Source of the DNA: Nocardioides phosphati
GTDB lineage: Bacteria; Actinomycetota; Actinomycetes; Propionibacteriales; Nocardioidaceae
DNA: 64,000 nt
Assembly (NCBI RefSeq): GCF_014646375.1
Contig: NZ_BMNI01000005.1
Coordinates: 124,001-188,000, forward strand
Direction of reading: 5' to 3'
The notes beneath the pieces are model-generated. The model saw only the letters and a list, made by a program, of their open reading frames with translations. It was not told the origin of the DNA and did not search any database. Position numbers and translations under genes: made by a program. Positions 8,457-15,609 of the stretch are shown here, in pieces. Numbering within the stretch: position 1 is the first letter of the stretch; each line of letters begins with the position of its first letter.

Positions 8457-10310
8457 TCACTTCACGTGGTGCACCGGTGCCAGGTCGAAGACCGGGGTGT
8501 CGATGCCGACCGCGCGGGCCTTGAGCTGCAGCGCCAGGTAGAGCGAGTAGTGGCGTGACTGGTGCAGGTTGCCGCCGTGGAACCAGAGATTCTCCACCTG
8601 GGTGGGCTTCCACATGTTGCGCTGCTCGCCCTCCCAGGGACCGGGGTCCTTGGTGGTGTCGGAGCCGAGGCCCCAGACCTTGCCGATCCGGTCCGCGACC
8701 TCGGGGCTGATCAGGTCGGCGGCCCAGCCGTTCATCGAGCCGTAGCCGGTGGCGTAGACGACGAGGTCCGCCTCGAGCTCGGTGCCGTCCTCCAGCACCA
8801 CGCTCGTCTCGGTGAGGTGGTCCACGTTGCCGTGCGCCAGCTTCACCTCGCCGTCCGCGACCAGCTCGGCAGCGCCCACGTCGATGTAGTAGCCGGAGCC
8901 ACGGCGGAGGTACTTCATGAAGAGCCCCGAGCCGTCGTCGCCCCAGTCGAGGTCGAAGCCGGCCCTCTCCATCCGGTCGTAGAACTCCTTGTCGCGCTCC
9001 TTCATCTGCTCGTAGAGCGGGATCTGGAACTCGTGCATGATCCGGTACGGCAGCGAGGCGAAGACCAGGTCTGCCTTCTCCGTCGTCATCCCCGTCGCGA
9101 GGGCCCGCTCGGAGTAGAGGTCACCCAGGCCGATGTCCATGAGGGTGTCGCTCTTGACGATGTGCGTGCTGGAGCGCTGGACCATCGTCACGCCCGCGCC
9201 GTGCTCCCACAGCGCTCCGCAGATGTCGAACGCGGAGTTGTTGGAGCCGATCACGACGACCTTCTTGCCGGCGTACGCGTCGGGGCCGGGGTGCTGCGAG
9301 GAGTGGTGCTGCTCGCCGCGGAAGACCTCCTGGCCGGGGAAGACCGGCACGTTGGGCTTGCCGCTCATGCCCGTCGCGAGGACGAGGTGCTTCGGCCGCA
9401 GCATCATCCGCTCACCGCCGCGCTCGATCTCGACGACCCACTCGCCGGCGGCCTCGTCGTACGACGCCCGGGTCGCGGTGGTCGAGGACCAGTAGGGGAC
9501 CTCCATGACCTTCGTGTAGGACTCGAGCCAGTCGGCGACCTTGTCCTTGGGTGCGAAGACCGGCCAGTTCTCGGGGAACTTGAGGTACGGCAGGTGGTCG
9601 TACCAGACCGGGTCGTGCAGGCAGAGGGACTTGTAGCGGCTGCGCCACTGGTCGCCGGGCCGCTCGTAGCGGTCGATCACCAGGGCCGGTACGTCGAGCT
9701 GCCGCAGGCGCGCGCCGAGGGCGATGCCACCCTGGCCGCCGCCGATGACGAGGACGAACGGCTGCGTCGTGGTGCCCAGCGCGGCCTCCTCGGCCTGCCG
9801 CTTCTCGAGCCAGGTGACCCGGTCCTTGCGGGCACCGTGCTCGGCACCGGCCGGGCGGCGTTCGCGCAGGGGCTCCTCGTGGCCCTTGAGCTCGTAGAGG
9901 GTGGTGAGGAAGGTCCAGGCCTTGTCCTCTCCGTCGTCGGCGCGGAGGCGGAGCAGGCCCCGGCCGCGGCCGACGGCGGTCTCGAAGGTGAACCACGCGG
10001 TGACCACGCCGTCCGCCTCGGTGGCCGGCTCGCTGGTCGCGAACCGCTCCGGGGCGGTGTGGCCCAGGGTGCTCTCGAGGAGGCGGGTGACGCCGTCGCG
10101 GTTCTCGACGGTGGTGAGGTTCCAGCTGAACGCAACGAGGTCGCGCCAGTAGCTCGTGGCGGCGAAGAGGCCCGCCGCGGCCGCGATGTCGCGGGAGACG
10201 AGCGCGCCCTCGAACGCCGCGAGCCAGCGCTCGGCGCGCGCCTGCGGATCAGCCGGGGTCACCGCCTCCGGGGGCAGGGTCCCGGTCGCGGGCTCCAGTG
10301 TCTGTGTCAT
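8457..10310 (-). CDS. Flavin-containing monooxygenase with N-terminal SnoaL-like domain
   Basis: 617 residues. Residues about 25-150 look like a SnoaL/NTF2-type fold (WLAAFEGALVSRDIAAAAGLF, YWRDLVAFSW). The rest is a class B flavin monooxygenase: the FAD-binding glycine motif is VIGGGQGGIALGARL near residue 190, the FMO/BVMO-like fingerprint FRGEQHHSSQHP is near 325, the second, NADPH-type Rossmann motif is VVIGSNNSAFDICGAL, and VVYATGYGS comes late. Expected activity is NADPH- and O2-dependent oxidation of a small organic substrate (N-hydroxylation, S-oxidation or Baeyer-Villiger type); the substrate cannot be read from sequence. The gene is flanked by two GAF-type regulators, with a paired GCAAC site 65 bp upstream. 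The start ATG at 10310 is followed by MTQTLEPATG. Confidence 0.9.
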   Translation of the reverse strand: MTQTLEPATGTLPPEAVTPADPQARAERWLAAFEGALVSRDIAAAAGLFAATSYWRDLVAFSWNLTTVENRDGVTRLLESTLGHTAPERFATSEPATEADGVVTAWFTFETAVGRGRGLLRLRADDGEDKAWTFLTTLYELKGHEEPLRERRPAGAEHGARKDRVTWLEKRQAEEAALGTTTQPFVLVIGGGQGGIALGARLRQLDVPALVIDRYERPGDQWRSRYKSLCLHDPVWYDHLPYLKFPENWPVFAPKDKVADWLESYTKVMEVPYWSSTTATRASYDEAAGEWVVEIERGGERMMLRPKHLVLATGMSGKPNVPVFPGQEVFRGEQHHSSQHPGPDAYAGKKVVVIGSNNSAFDICGALWEHGAGVTMVQRSSTHIVKSDTLMDIGLGDLYSERALATGMTTEKADLVFASLPYRIMHEFQIPLYEQMKERDKEFYDRMERAGFDLDWGDDGSGLFMKYLRRGSGYYIDVGAAELVADGEVKLAHGNVDHLTETSVVLEDGTELEADLVVYATGYGSMNGWAADLISPEVADRIGKVWGLGSDTTKDPGPWEGEQRNMWKPTQVENLWFHGGNLHQSRHYSLYLALQLKARAVGIDTPVFDLAPVHHVK

Positions 10311-10374
10311 GGGGGTCCTCCTTCACAGTGGTGATGTGATGGAGCACACACCAGCGGCGTCGGTGGCCGACAGC

Positions 10375-10392
10375 GTTGCGCCGCGTTGCATC
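10375..10392. promoter_or_regulatory. GCAAC-repeat motif upstream of the monooxygenase
   Basis: The plus strand reads GTTGC, 5 nt, GTTGCATC; half-sites are 10 bp apart. It lies 65 bp upstream of the monooxygenase start and overlaps the stop codon of GAF regulator 2. The minus-strand reading GATGCAAC-N5-GCAAC matches the sites at 8346 and 11646. It is a proposed regulator binding site. Confidence 0.5.
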
Positions 10393-11584
10393 AGGCCCGG
10401 ACGTCGCCCACCGTGAGGACGGCGTCGTCGGCGATCCGGTACGGCCGCGTGGCGACGACCCCGCCGAGCTGGCGGCGCATCCGGGAGATCTCGGCGCGCA
10501 CCGTCACGAGGTGCTCGCGGTCGCCGTACAGGGCACCGCTGAGCTGGGCTGCGGAGAGGCCCGTCGGGCCGGCCGCGTGGAGCAGCTGGAGGATGTGGGC
10601 GTGCCGCTGGGTGAGGGGCAGCCGCCAGACGTCGTCGCCCGCACGCAGGGTCAGCACCGCGTCGGCCCCCGTCTCGAGGTGTCCGTGGAGCGTCCGGAGG
10701 CCACTCGCCGGACGGATCAGCCAGCCGTCGCGGAACCGCTCGGGCAGGCAGAGCCCCACCCCGGGCACGGCGATGCTGACGTCGGGTCGTGGGGCGGCGA
10801 TCCGGTCGGCCGCCGCCACCCCCGCGCGGTGCGCCACCCAGCCGTGGTCGTCGACCAGCAGGACCGGGCCGGTGACCGTCGCCAGCACGTGCTCCGCCGC
10901 GCGCCTCAGTGCCGCCAGGCGGTCCTCGTGGTGACGCCACAGCTGCGACTCGGCGAGCCGGACGGCCGCCTGCACGAGGGCGCCGATGGCCGGGTGCAGC
11001 GTGAGCGCCGGCCCACTGAGGTCGAGCACGCCGAGCAGGTCGCCCGTGCGCGGGTCGTGGATCGGGGCGGCCGTGCAGTACCAGGGGTGCTGGGCCTGCT
11101 CGAAGTGCTCGGCCGAGAAGAGCTGCACCGGCGCCGCCTCGGCGAGCGCGGTGCCGATGGCGTTGGTGCCGACATGGCCCTCGGTCCACTCGGCCCCCTC
11201 GGCGAAGCCGAGGGTGTCGGCCTGGAGCTGGACCCCGGCCGAGCCGGAGCGCCACAGCACGACACCGTCGGCGTCGGTGACCACCATCAGGCAGTGGGAG
11301 GAGTCGGCGATGCCGGCCACGACCTGGAAGAGGTCGTCGATGACCAGCCGCAACGGCGACTCGCTGCGCCGCCGCAGCACCTCCTGCCGCGGCAGCGGGT
11401 CACGCTGGTTGAGGTGCGCGGGGTCCAGCCCCGCGCTGAGGACGCGGTTCCACGAGCGGGCGACCACGGCACGCGGTCGCGCAGCCGGTCGTCCGCCGCT
11501 GATCACGGTGTCGTGGACGCGCACGAGCTCGCGGGCAAGCTGGGACAGGTTCGTGCCCGGCCGGATGGCGTCGAATGCGCTCAC
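10391..11584 (-). CDS. GAF-domain transcriptional regulator (AcoR-like N-terminus), copy 2
   Basis: 397 residues from a GTG at 11584 that follows a near-perfect AGGAGGT ribosome site 8 nt upstream. The N-terminal ARSWNRVLSAGLDPAHL and the GAF region (GHVGTNAIGTALAEAAPVQLF, CTAAPIHDPRTGDLLGVLDLSG) are AcoR-like. A short linker follows, then a C-terminal winged-helix-like segment (LSAAQLSGALYGDRE, TVRAEISRMRRQLGG, TRPYRIADD). No ATPase domain is present, so it does not act with sigma-54 in the AcoR manner. It lies 80 bp upstream of the monooxygenase and has a GCAAC-repeat site 62 bp before its own start. Likely a ligand-responsive regulator of the monooxygenase; the ligand is unknown. Confidence 0.86.
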   Translation of the reverse strand: MSAFDAIRPGTNLSQLARELVRVHDTVISGGRPAARPRAVVARSWNRVLSAGLDPAHLNQRDPLPRQEVLRRRSESPLRLVIDDLFQVVAGIADSSHCLMVVTDADGVVLWRSGSAGVQLQADTLGFAEGAEWTEGHVGTNAIGTALAEAAPVQLFSAEHFEQAQHPWYCTAAPIHDPRTGDLLGVLDLSGPALTLHPAIGALVQAAVRLAESQLWRHHEDRLAALRRAAEHVLATVTGPVLLVDDHGWVAHRAGVAAADRIAAPRPDVSIAVPGVGLCLPERFRDGWLIRPASGLRTLHGHLETGADAVLTLRAGDDVWRLPLTQRHAHILQLLHAAGPTGLSAAQLSGALYGDREHLVTVRAEISRMRRQLGGVVATRPYRIADDAVLTVGDVRA

Positions 11585-11645
11585 GCGATGTGACCTCCTG
11601 TGCCGAGGTTAGGCACGCGGAGGTGACGGGCGCCACAGCCTCGGG

Positions 11646-11664
11646 GATCGCAACATCGTGCAAC
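11646..11664. promoter_or_regulatory. GCAAC-repeat motif upstream of GAF regulator 2
   Basis: The plus strand reads GATCGCAAC, 5 nt, GCAAC; half-sites are 10 bp apart. It is opposite in orientation to the sites at 8346 and 10375 but has the same GAT(N)GCAAC start. It lies 62 bp upstream of the regulator start and just past the stop codon of the upstream methyltransferase gene. It is a proposed autoregulatory site. Confidence 0.5.
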
Positions 11665-11682
11665 CCCCTGGGCCCGCTGCGA

Positions 11683-12453
11683 TCAGCGGAAGTCGATGAG
11701 GAGCCCGTCGTCATCGTCCGCCTCGGGCTCCGCGCCCTCGGTCGCGGTCTCGGCGCCCTCGCGGGGCGGCACCGACCACGGGTGCTCGATCACACCGGCC
11801 CGGAAGCAGTGCGCGATCTGGGGGAGCTGCATGCCGTCGGGGCCACGGCCGTAGTCGTCGTACAGCGCGCGTACGGCGTCGAGCAGGCGCTCCTGCGCGG
11901 CGGGGTCCATCGTCGCGACGCGCGGGTCGAGGAGCGCGACCGCGCAGAGGGCGTCGCGGTCGACCGTCGACCAGTGGCGGAACGCGTCGGCGTCGACGAA
12001 GCCGAACTTCGTGGACTGCACGATCGACTCCGGCGTCGTCGGCTCGATCGCCTCCTCGCCGAGGAGTCGGGCGAACTTCCGCACCCACGGGATCTTCGTG
12101 TCGAGCGCCTCCACCACGACCGCCACGTGGCCGCCGGGACGCAGGACGCGCGAGAACTCCGCGAGCGCCGCCTCCTCGTCGTACGTGTGGAAATTGCGGC
12201 AGACGACGACGTCGACGGAGGCGTCGATGTTGGGCAGGCGCTCGGCGGTGGCCGCCGAGGTGCGCAGGTCGGGGAAGCGGGCGGCGAGCCGCTCGGCCGC
12301 CTCCGCGCTCGCGTCGGTCGCGTGGACGTCGTGGCCCAGAGCCACCAGCTGCTCCGTGAGGGCGCCGTCGCCGGCACCGATCTCGAGGACGGACTTCTGG
12401 TCCTGACCGACCAGCCAGGTCACGGCTGCTTCGGGGTACGTCGTCGGGCTCAC
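11683..12453 (-). CDS. Class I SAM-dependent methyltransferase
   Basis: 256 residues from the GTG at 12453 (MSPTTYPEAAVTWLVG). This start is chosen because the longer frame runs into the divergent gene. The SAM-binding motif is VLEIGAGDGALTEQL near residue 28, the acidic residue after strand 2 is in DVHATDASAEAAERL, and motif IV is VVCRNFHTYD, as in the ubiE/Methyltransf_11 group. The C-terminus ends in an acidic tail (EADDDDGLLIDF). The substrate is unknown; distant relatives methylate small molecules such as quinone precursors or trans-aconitate. It is transcribed divergently from the Fic-like gene with a 44-bp gap. Confidence 0.85.
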   Translation of the reverse strand: MSPTTYPEAAVTWLVGQDQKSVLEIGAGDGALTEQLVALGHDVHATDASAEAAERLAARFPDLRTSAATAERLPNIDASVDVVVCRNFHTYDEEAALAEFSRVLRPGGHVAVVVEALDTKIPWVRKFARLLGEEAIEPTTPESIVQSTKFGFVDADAFRHWSTVDRDALCAVALLDPRVATMDPAAQERLLDAVRALYDDYGRGPDGMQLPQIAHCFRAGVIEHPWSVPPREGAETATEGAEPEADDDDGLLIDFR

Positions 12454-12497
12454 CTCGTCGAGGCTACTAGAGCGCGTGGGTCGCCAAGGACTGCGAC

Positions 12498-13241
12498 GTG
12501 AGAGCATTTCGCCTCGTGACCGTGGACCCACTCGCATCGCTCGCCAGCCTGGAGGGCGTGCCCTCCGCCTTCGCCTCGAGCCGCGACGGTGTCGACGCGC
12601 TGCTGCGTGACCGCGGCCTCCGCAAGACCTCTCCCGAGCTCACCGCCGAGTCGCTGCTGCGGGGAGCCTGGGCGTCGGCCGTGCTCGAGGGCTCGGCGTC
12701 GTCGATGGACGAGGTGCGCGCCGGCACGGGTGACGAGATCGCCGCGGCGGCCGTCCGCGTGTCGACCGAGGTGCTCTCGCTGGTGCCGGTCCTGAAGCGC
12801 TCGCCGCTGCAGGCGTTCGCCCGGCTCCACGCGCTCGCGGGCCTCGGCTCCGTGGCGTCGGAGGACCTGGGCCGGCCGCGCTCTGCCGAGTCCGCCGCCT
12901 CGCTGCAGACGCTGGCAGCGCGGCTGCTCGCGCCGACCACCGCGCCCGCGATGCTCGTCGCCGCGATCGTCCACGCCGACCTCGCGACCTCCACGCCGTT
13001 CGCCTCGCACAACGGGATCGTCGCGCGCGCTGCCGAGCGCCTGGTCCTCGTCGCGCGCGGCGTCGACGAGAAGTCGCTGCTGGTGCCCGAGGAGGGCCAC
13101 CGCTTCTTCCGCGCGGAGTACGAGTCGAACCTGCGCGCCTACGCCAACGCCGCTGGGGTCTCCGGCGTCCACTCCTGGCTGCTCTACGCCGCCGAGGCGT
13201 ACGCCAAGGGCGCCGAGGCCTCGCCCGTGAAGGCGAAGTAG
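12498..13241 (+). CDS. Fic-like protein with degenerate active site (often labelled oxidoreductase)
   Basis: 247 residues. The GTG at 12498 has AAGGA 7 nt upstream, which favours it over GTGs at 12516 and 12522. The region LATSTPFASHNGIVARAAERLV near residue 165 aligns by eye with the Fic motif HPFxxGNGRxxR, but the catalytic histidine is Thr, the glycine after PFxx is His, and the arginine of GNGR is Ile. Actinobacteria keep a relative of this gene next to the HAD phosphatase/ssd/tad cluster, where it is commonly annotated as an oxidoreductase without evidence. It is probably a fold relative without AMP-transfer activity. A hairpin terminator follows at 13270-13302. No membrane segment is present. 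Confidence 0.7.
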   Translation: MRAFRLVTVDPLASLASLEGVPSAFASSRDGVDALLRDRGLRKTSPELTAESLLRGAWASAVLEGSASSMDEVRAGTGDEIAAAAVRVSTEVLSLVPVLKRSPLQAFARLHALAGLGSVASEDLGRPRSAESAASLQTLAARLLAPTTAPAMLVAAIVHADLATSTPFASHNGIVARAAERLVLVARGVDEKSLLVPEEGHRFFRAEYESNLRAYANAAGVSGVHSWLLYAAEAYAKGAEASPVKAK

Positions 13242-13269
13242 CCCGCTCGGGACTGCCCCGGACATGCGA

Positions 13270-13302
13270 GCGGCACCGGTCTTCGAAGAGCCCCGGTGCC
13301 GC
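13270..13302 (+). terminator. Terminator hairpin after the Fic-like gene
   Basis: The stem GCGGCACCGG (13270-13279) pairs with CCGGTGCCGC (13293-13302). The 13-nt loop contains the small palindrome CTTCGAAG. It starts 29 nt past the stop codon. There is no T-tract. Confidence 0.7.
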
Positions 13303-13579
13303 CGCTGACACGTGATGCGTAATGGGTTACCAAGCGTGCTTTTTCAACTGCTGGCCCGGCACGTCGGCCGCTTGCTCAGCTCCCTGTTAAGAAGGGTGAG
13401 TCGCCGCGTGGGTACCCGGCTCACGTGCTGTCTGGAGTTGTCTTGCTGAGTCCCATGGTGCGCCGCAAACCCGGCCACTTCAAGGCTTGACCTTTGGCCC
13501 GGGGAGGCGCATGGTTCACCCCCGCCAGGCGGGGCGGAGGGCGCTTCCGGGGTGGCCGGGGACCCGGCGTACCAAGGGG
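13303..13579. other. Intergenic region, no gene recognised
   Basis: 277 bp between the Fic-like gene terminator and the HAD phosphatase stop. It is less GC-rich than its surroundings, and no convincing coding frame was found. A promoter-like pair on the plus strand reads TTGACC (13488-13493), 17 nt, CATGGT (13511-13516). In Streptomyces and mycobacteria the 6C small RNA is encoded in this neighbourhood, but the runs of six C that define its loops are absent here on both strands. A non-coding RNA remains possible. Confidence 0.35.
13520..13534 (-). terminator. Candidate terminator hairpin of the HAD gene
   Basis: CCCCGCC-A-GGCGGGG is a perfect inverted repeat that can fold as a 6-bp stem with a 3-nt loop. 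It lies about 45 nt past the HAD phosphatase stop. It is weak evidence for termination because it has no T-tract and is a short GC hairpin. Confidence 0.35.
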
Positions 13580-14383
13580 TCAGACGGTGCGGTTGCGGCG
13601 GTGGTTGACGACGATCGCGCCGCCCAGGGCGACCGCGCCGCCGACCGCGAGTGCGGCGAGCGTGGGCTTGGCCGGGGGAAGGTTCATCCGGCGCTGGAGG
13701 GCGACGGGCTTGCTGAAGACGAGCACCGGCCAACCCTCCTTGATGGCGAGCTTGCGGAGCTCCTTGTCGGGGTTGACCGCGTAGCCGTGGCCGACGGCGC
13801 CGAGCATCGGGGCGTCGGTGATCGAGTCGCTGTAGGCGTAGCACTGGGTGAGGTCGTAGCCGCGCTCCTCGGCGAGCTGGCGGACCGCGGAGGCCTTGTG
13901 GGGGCCGTAGGCGTAGTACTCGATGTCGCCGGTGTACTTGCCGTCCTCGACCTTGAGCCGGGTCGCGACCACGTGGTCGGCACCGAGCATCGTGCCGATC
14001 GGCTCGACCAGCTCCGCGCCCGAGGTGGAGACGATGATGACGTCACGGCCGGCGGCGTGGTGCTCCTCGATCAGCGAGACCGCCTCGTCGTAGACCATCG
14101 GGTCGACGATGTTGTGGAGCGTGTCGCGGACGATGTCCTGGACCGTGGCGACCGGCCAGCCCTTCACGAGCTCGGACATGAACGCCCGGAGCTTCTCCAT
14201 CTGGTCGTGGTCCGCGCCGCCGACGAGGTACATGAACTGCGCGTAGGCGCCCCGCAGCATCACGCGCCGCGAGATCAGGCCTCCCGCCTGGAACTTGCGG
14301 TTGAACGCGAGTGCGCTCGACTTGGCGATGATCGTCTTGTCGAGGTCGAAGAAGGCGGCCTGGCGGCGCCCCGTTGCGGACAT
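13580..14383 (-). CDS. HAD-IB family phosphatase (SerB-like)
   Basis: 267 residues. Motif I is AAFFDLDKTII (nucleophile and acid/base Asp), motif II VSTSGAELVEP, motif III the Lys in GPHKASAV, and motif IV AYSDSITDAPML, all in HAD-IB order. The C-terminus has a hydrophobic helix (LAALAVGGAVALGGAIVV) followed by basic residues, so the enzyme may be membrane-tethered. Homologues sit beside ssd/tad clusters across actinobacteria. Substrates proposed for the family include phosphoserine and lysophosphatidic acid; none can be chosen here. It is transcribed divergently from ssd, with a 196-bp gap between the two starts. Confidence 0.9.
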   Translation of the reverse strand: MSATGRRQAAFFDLDKTIIAKSSALAFNRKFQAGGLISRRVMLRGAYAQFMYLVGGADHDQMEKLRAFMSELVKGWPVATVQDIVRDTLHNIVDPMVYDEAVSLIEEHHAAGRDVIIVSTSGAELVEPIGTMLGADHVVATRLKVEDGKYTGDIEYYAYGPHKASAVRQLAEERGYDLTQCYAYSDSITDAPMLGAVGHGYAVNPDKELRKLAIKEGWPVLVFSKPVALQRRMNLPPAKPTLAALAVGGAVALGGAIVVNHRRNRTV

Positions 14384-14579
14384 GTCACCGAGTCTAGGTG
14401 TGAACGCCGGGCCTTTGGCGAGATTTGCTCTCCGGCGGTCGGACGTGGGCCCGGTGGCCGCTGCTCCAACTCGTCGCAACCAGCCCGCTCTTCGTCCACA
14501 GCCGCCCGGGCGCGCCGCGCCTCCCCAGCCGTACGCCGCGTGGTCGCCGGCCCCGCCCGTGGCGGCGAGGGTTCGGGCC

Positions 14580-15608
14580 ATGGAGATGCCGCTGATCGTG
14601 ACCCGCGACGAGCCGTTGACCGAGGAGATCCTCCGGCTCGCCGCCGCTGCCGGAGTCGTGCCCGAGGTGGCCGTCGACCCCGGCCAGGCGATGCGCTCGT
14701 GGCGCGCCGCCTCGCTCGTGCTCGTCGGCGTCGACCTCGCCGGCGGGGTCGCGGCGCTGGCTCCGCCCCGGCGTACGGGCGTGCACGTGGTGGGCCGCGA
14801 CGGGGTTCCCGACGCTGCCTTCCGCCATGCCGTCGCGCTCGGGGCGTCGCAGGTCGTCGAGCTGCCCGCGTCGGGCGACTGGCTCCTCGACCTGCTCTCC
14901 GACGCGACCGACGGCCGGCGTACGACGGCGACCACGGTCGCGGTCCTCGGAGGCTCCGGGGGCGCAGGTGCGACGACCCTCGCCTGCGCCCTCGGTCTGG
15001 TCGCGGGCGCGAGCGGGCCGGCGTGCCTGCTCGACGTCGATCCGCTCGGGCCGGGGGTCGACCGGGTGCTCGGCTTCGACCGGCTTGACGGTGCCCGCTG
15101 GGGTGCGCTCGAGCAGACCACCGGCCGTCTGGGCTCGCAGTCGCTGCGTGACGCGCTGCCGCGCAGGGGCGGGCTCGGCGTGCTGACCTGGGCCGCCGGA
15201 GCGCGCGCTGCGCCGCAGGCCTTCGCCGTCCGTGAGGCGCTCTCGGCCGCCCGCCGGGGCCACGACGTCGTGGTCGCGGACCTGGCCCGGGCAGGTGCGC
15301 TGTCGACCGAGGTGGCGGGCCGGTCCGACGCGGTGCTCGTCGTCGCGCGCCCCTCGTTGCCCGGGCTCGCCGCTGCGGCGCGCGTGGTCGCGGCCCTCGA
15401 GGGGGCGCCGCGCGTCGGCGTCGTCCTGCGCGGCCGCGGCGAGGCGAGAGCTGTGGCCCAGGTCGTGGGCGCTCCGGTGGTGGCGTCGATGGCCGACCAG
15501 CGCGGCCTGGCGGAGGCGGTCGACCTCGGTCGTGGCCCGGTCTGGAGCCCGCGCAGCGTCCTCGCCCGCACCGCGCGGGAGGCGCTCGCCTGGTGCGTGG
15601 AGGGCTGA
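14580..15608 (+). CDS. ssd: Septum site-determining protein Ssd / TadZ-like
   Basis: 342 residues. A MinD/ParA-like fold is visible in residues about 120-330, with the P-loop region GGSGGAGATTLACALG and the downstream acidic strand ACLLDVDPLG. The P-loop lacks the signature lysine (normal form GGxGKT), as reported for actinobacterial Ssd, so ATP hydrolysis is doubtful. The first 115 residues are a receiver-like domain without obvious phospho-acceptor features. As the first gene of the tad operon it probably localises the pilus machine, as TadZ does, and may influence septum placement. The ATG at 14580 is preceded by GAGGG; a second ATG lies two codons later. Confidence 0.85.
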   Translation: MEMPLIVTRDEPLTEEILRLAAAAGVVPEVAVDPGQAMRSWRAASLVLVGVDLAGGVAALAPPRRTGVHVVGRDGVPDAAFRHAVALGASQVVELPASGDWLLDLLSDATDGRRTTATTVAVLGGSGGAGATTLACALGLVAGASGPACLLDVDPLGPGVDRVLGFDRLDGARWGALEQTTGRLGSQSLRDALPRRGGLGVLTWAAGARAAPQAFAVREALSAARRGHDVVVADLARAGALSTEVAGRSDAVLVVARPSLPGLAAAARVVAALEGAPRVGVVLRGRGEARAVAQVVGAPVVASMADQRGLAEAVDLGRGPVWSPRSVLARTAREALAWCVEG

Positions 15609-15609
15609 G

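Noticed and set aside
8322..8613. Longer start for GAF regulator 1 giving about 100 extra residues
   Set aside because: The extra N-terminus is Pro/Arg-rich, lacks similarity to the paralogue, and would cover the GCAAC-repeat promoter region.
13315..13449. A 44-codon plus-strand frame starting MRNGLPSVLFQLL in the gap after the Fic-like gene
   Set aside because: No ribosome site, no recognised homologue, and a length expected by chance in less GC-rich DNA.
13303..13579. 6C small RNA
   Set aside because: Synteny predicts it here, but the defining loops of six or more cytosines are absent on both strands, so it is not called.
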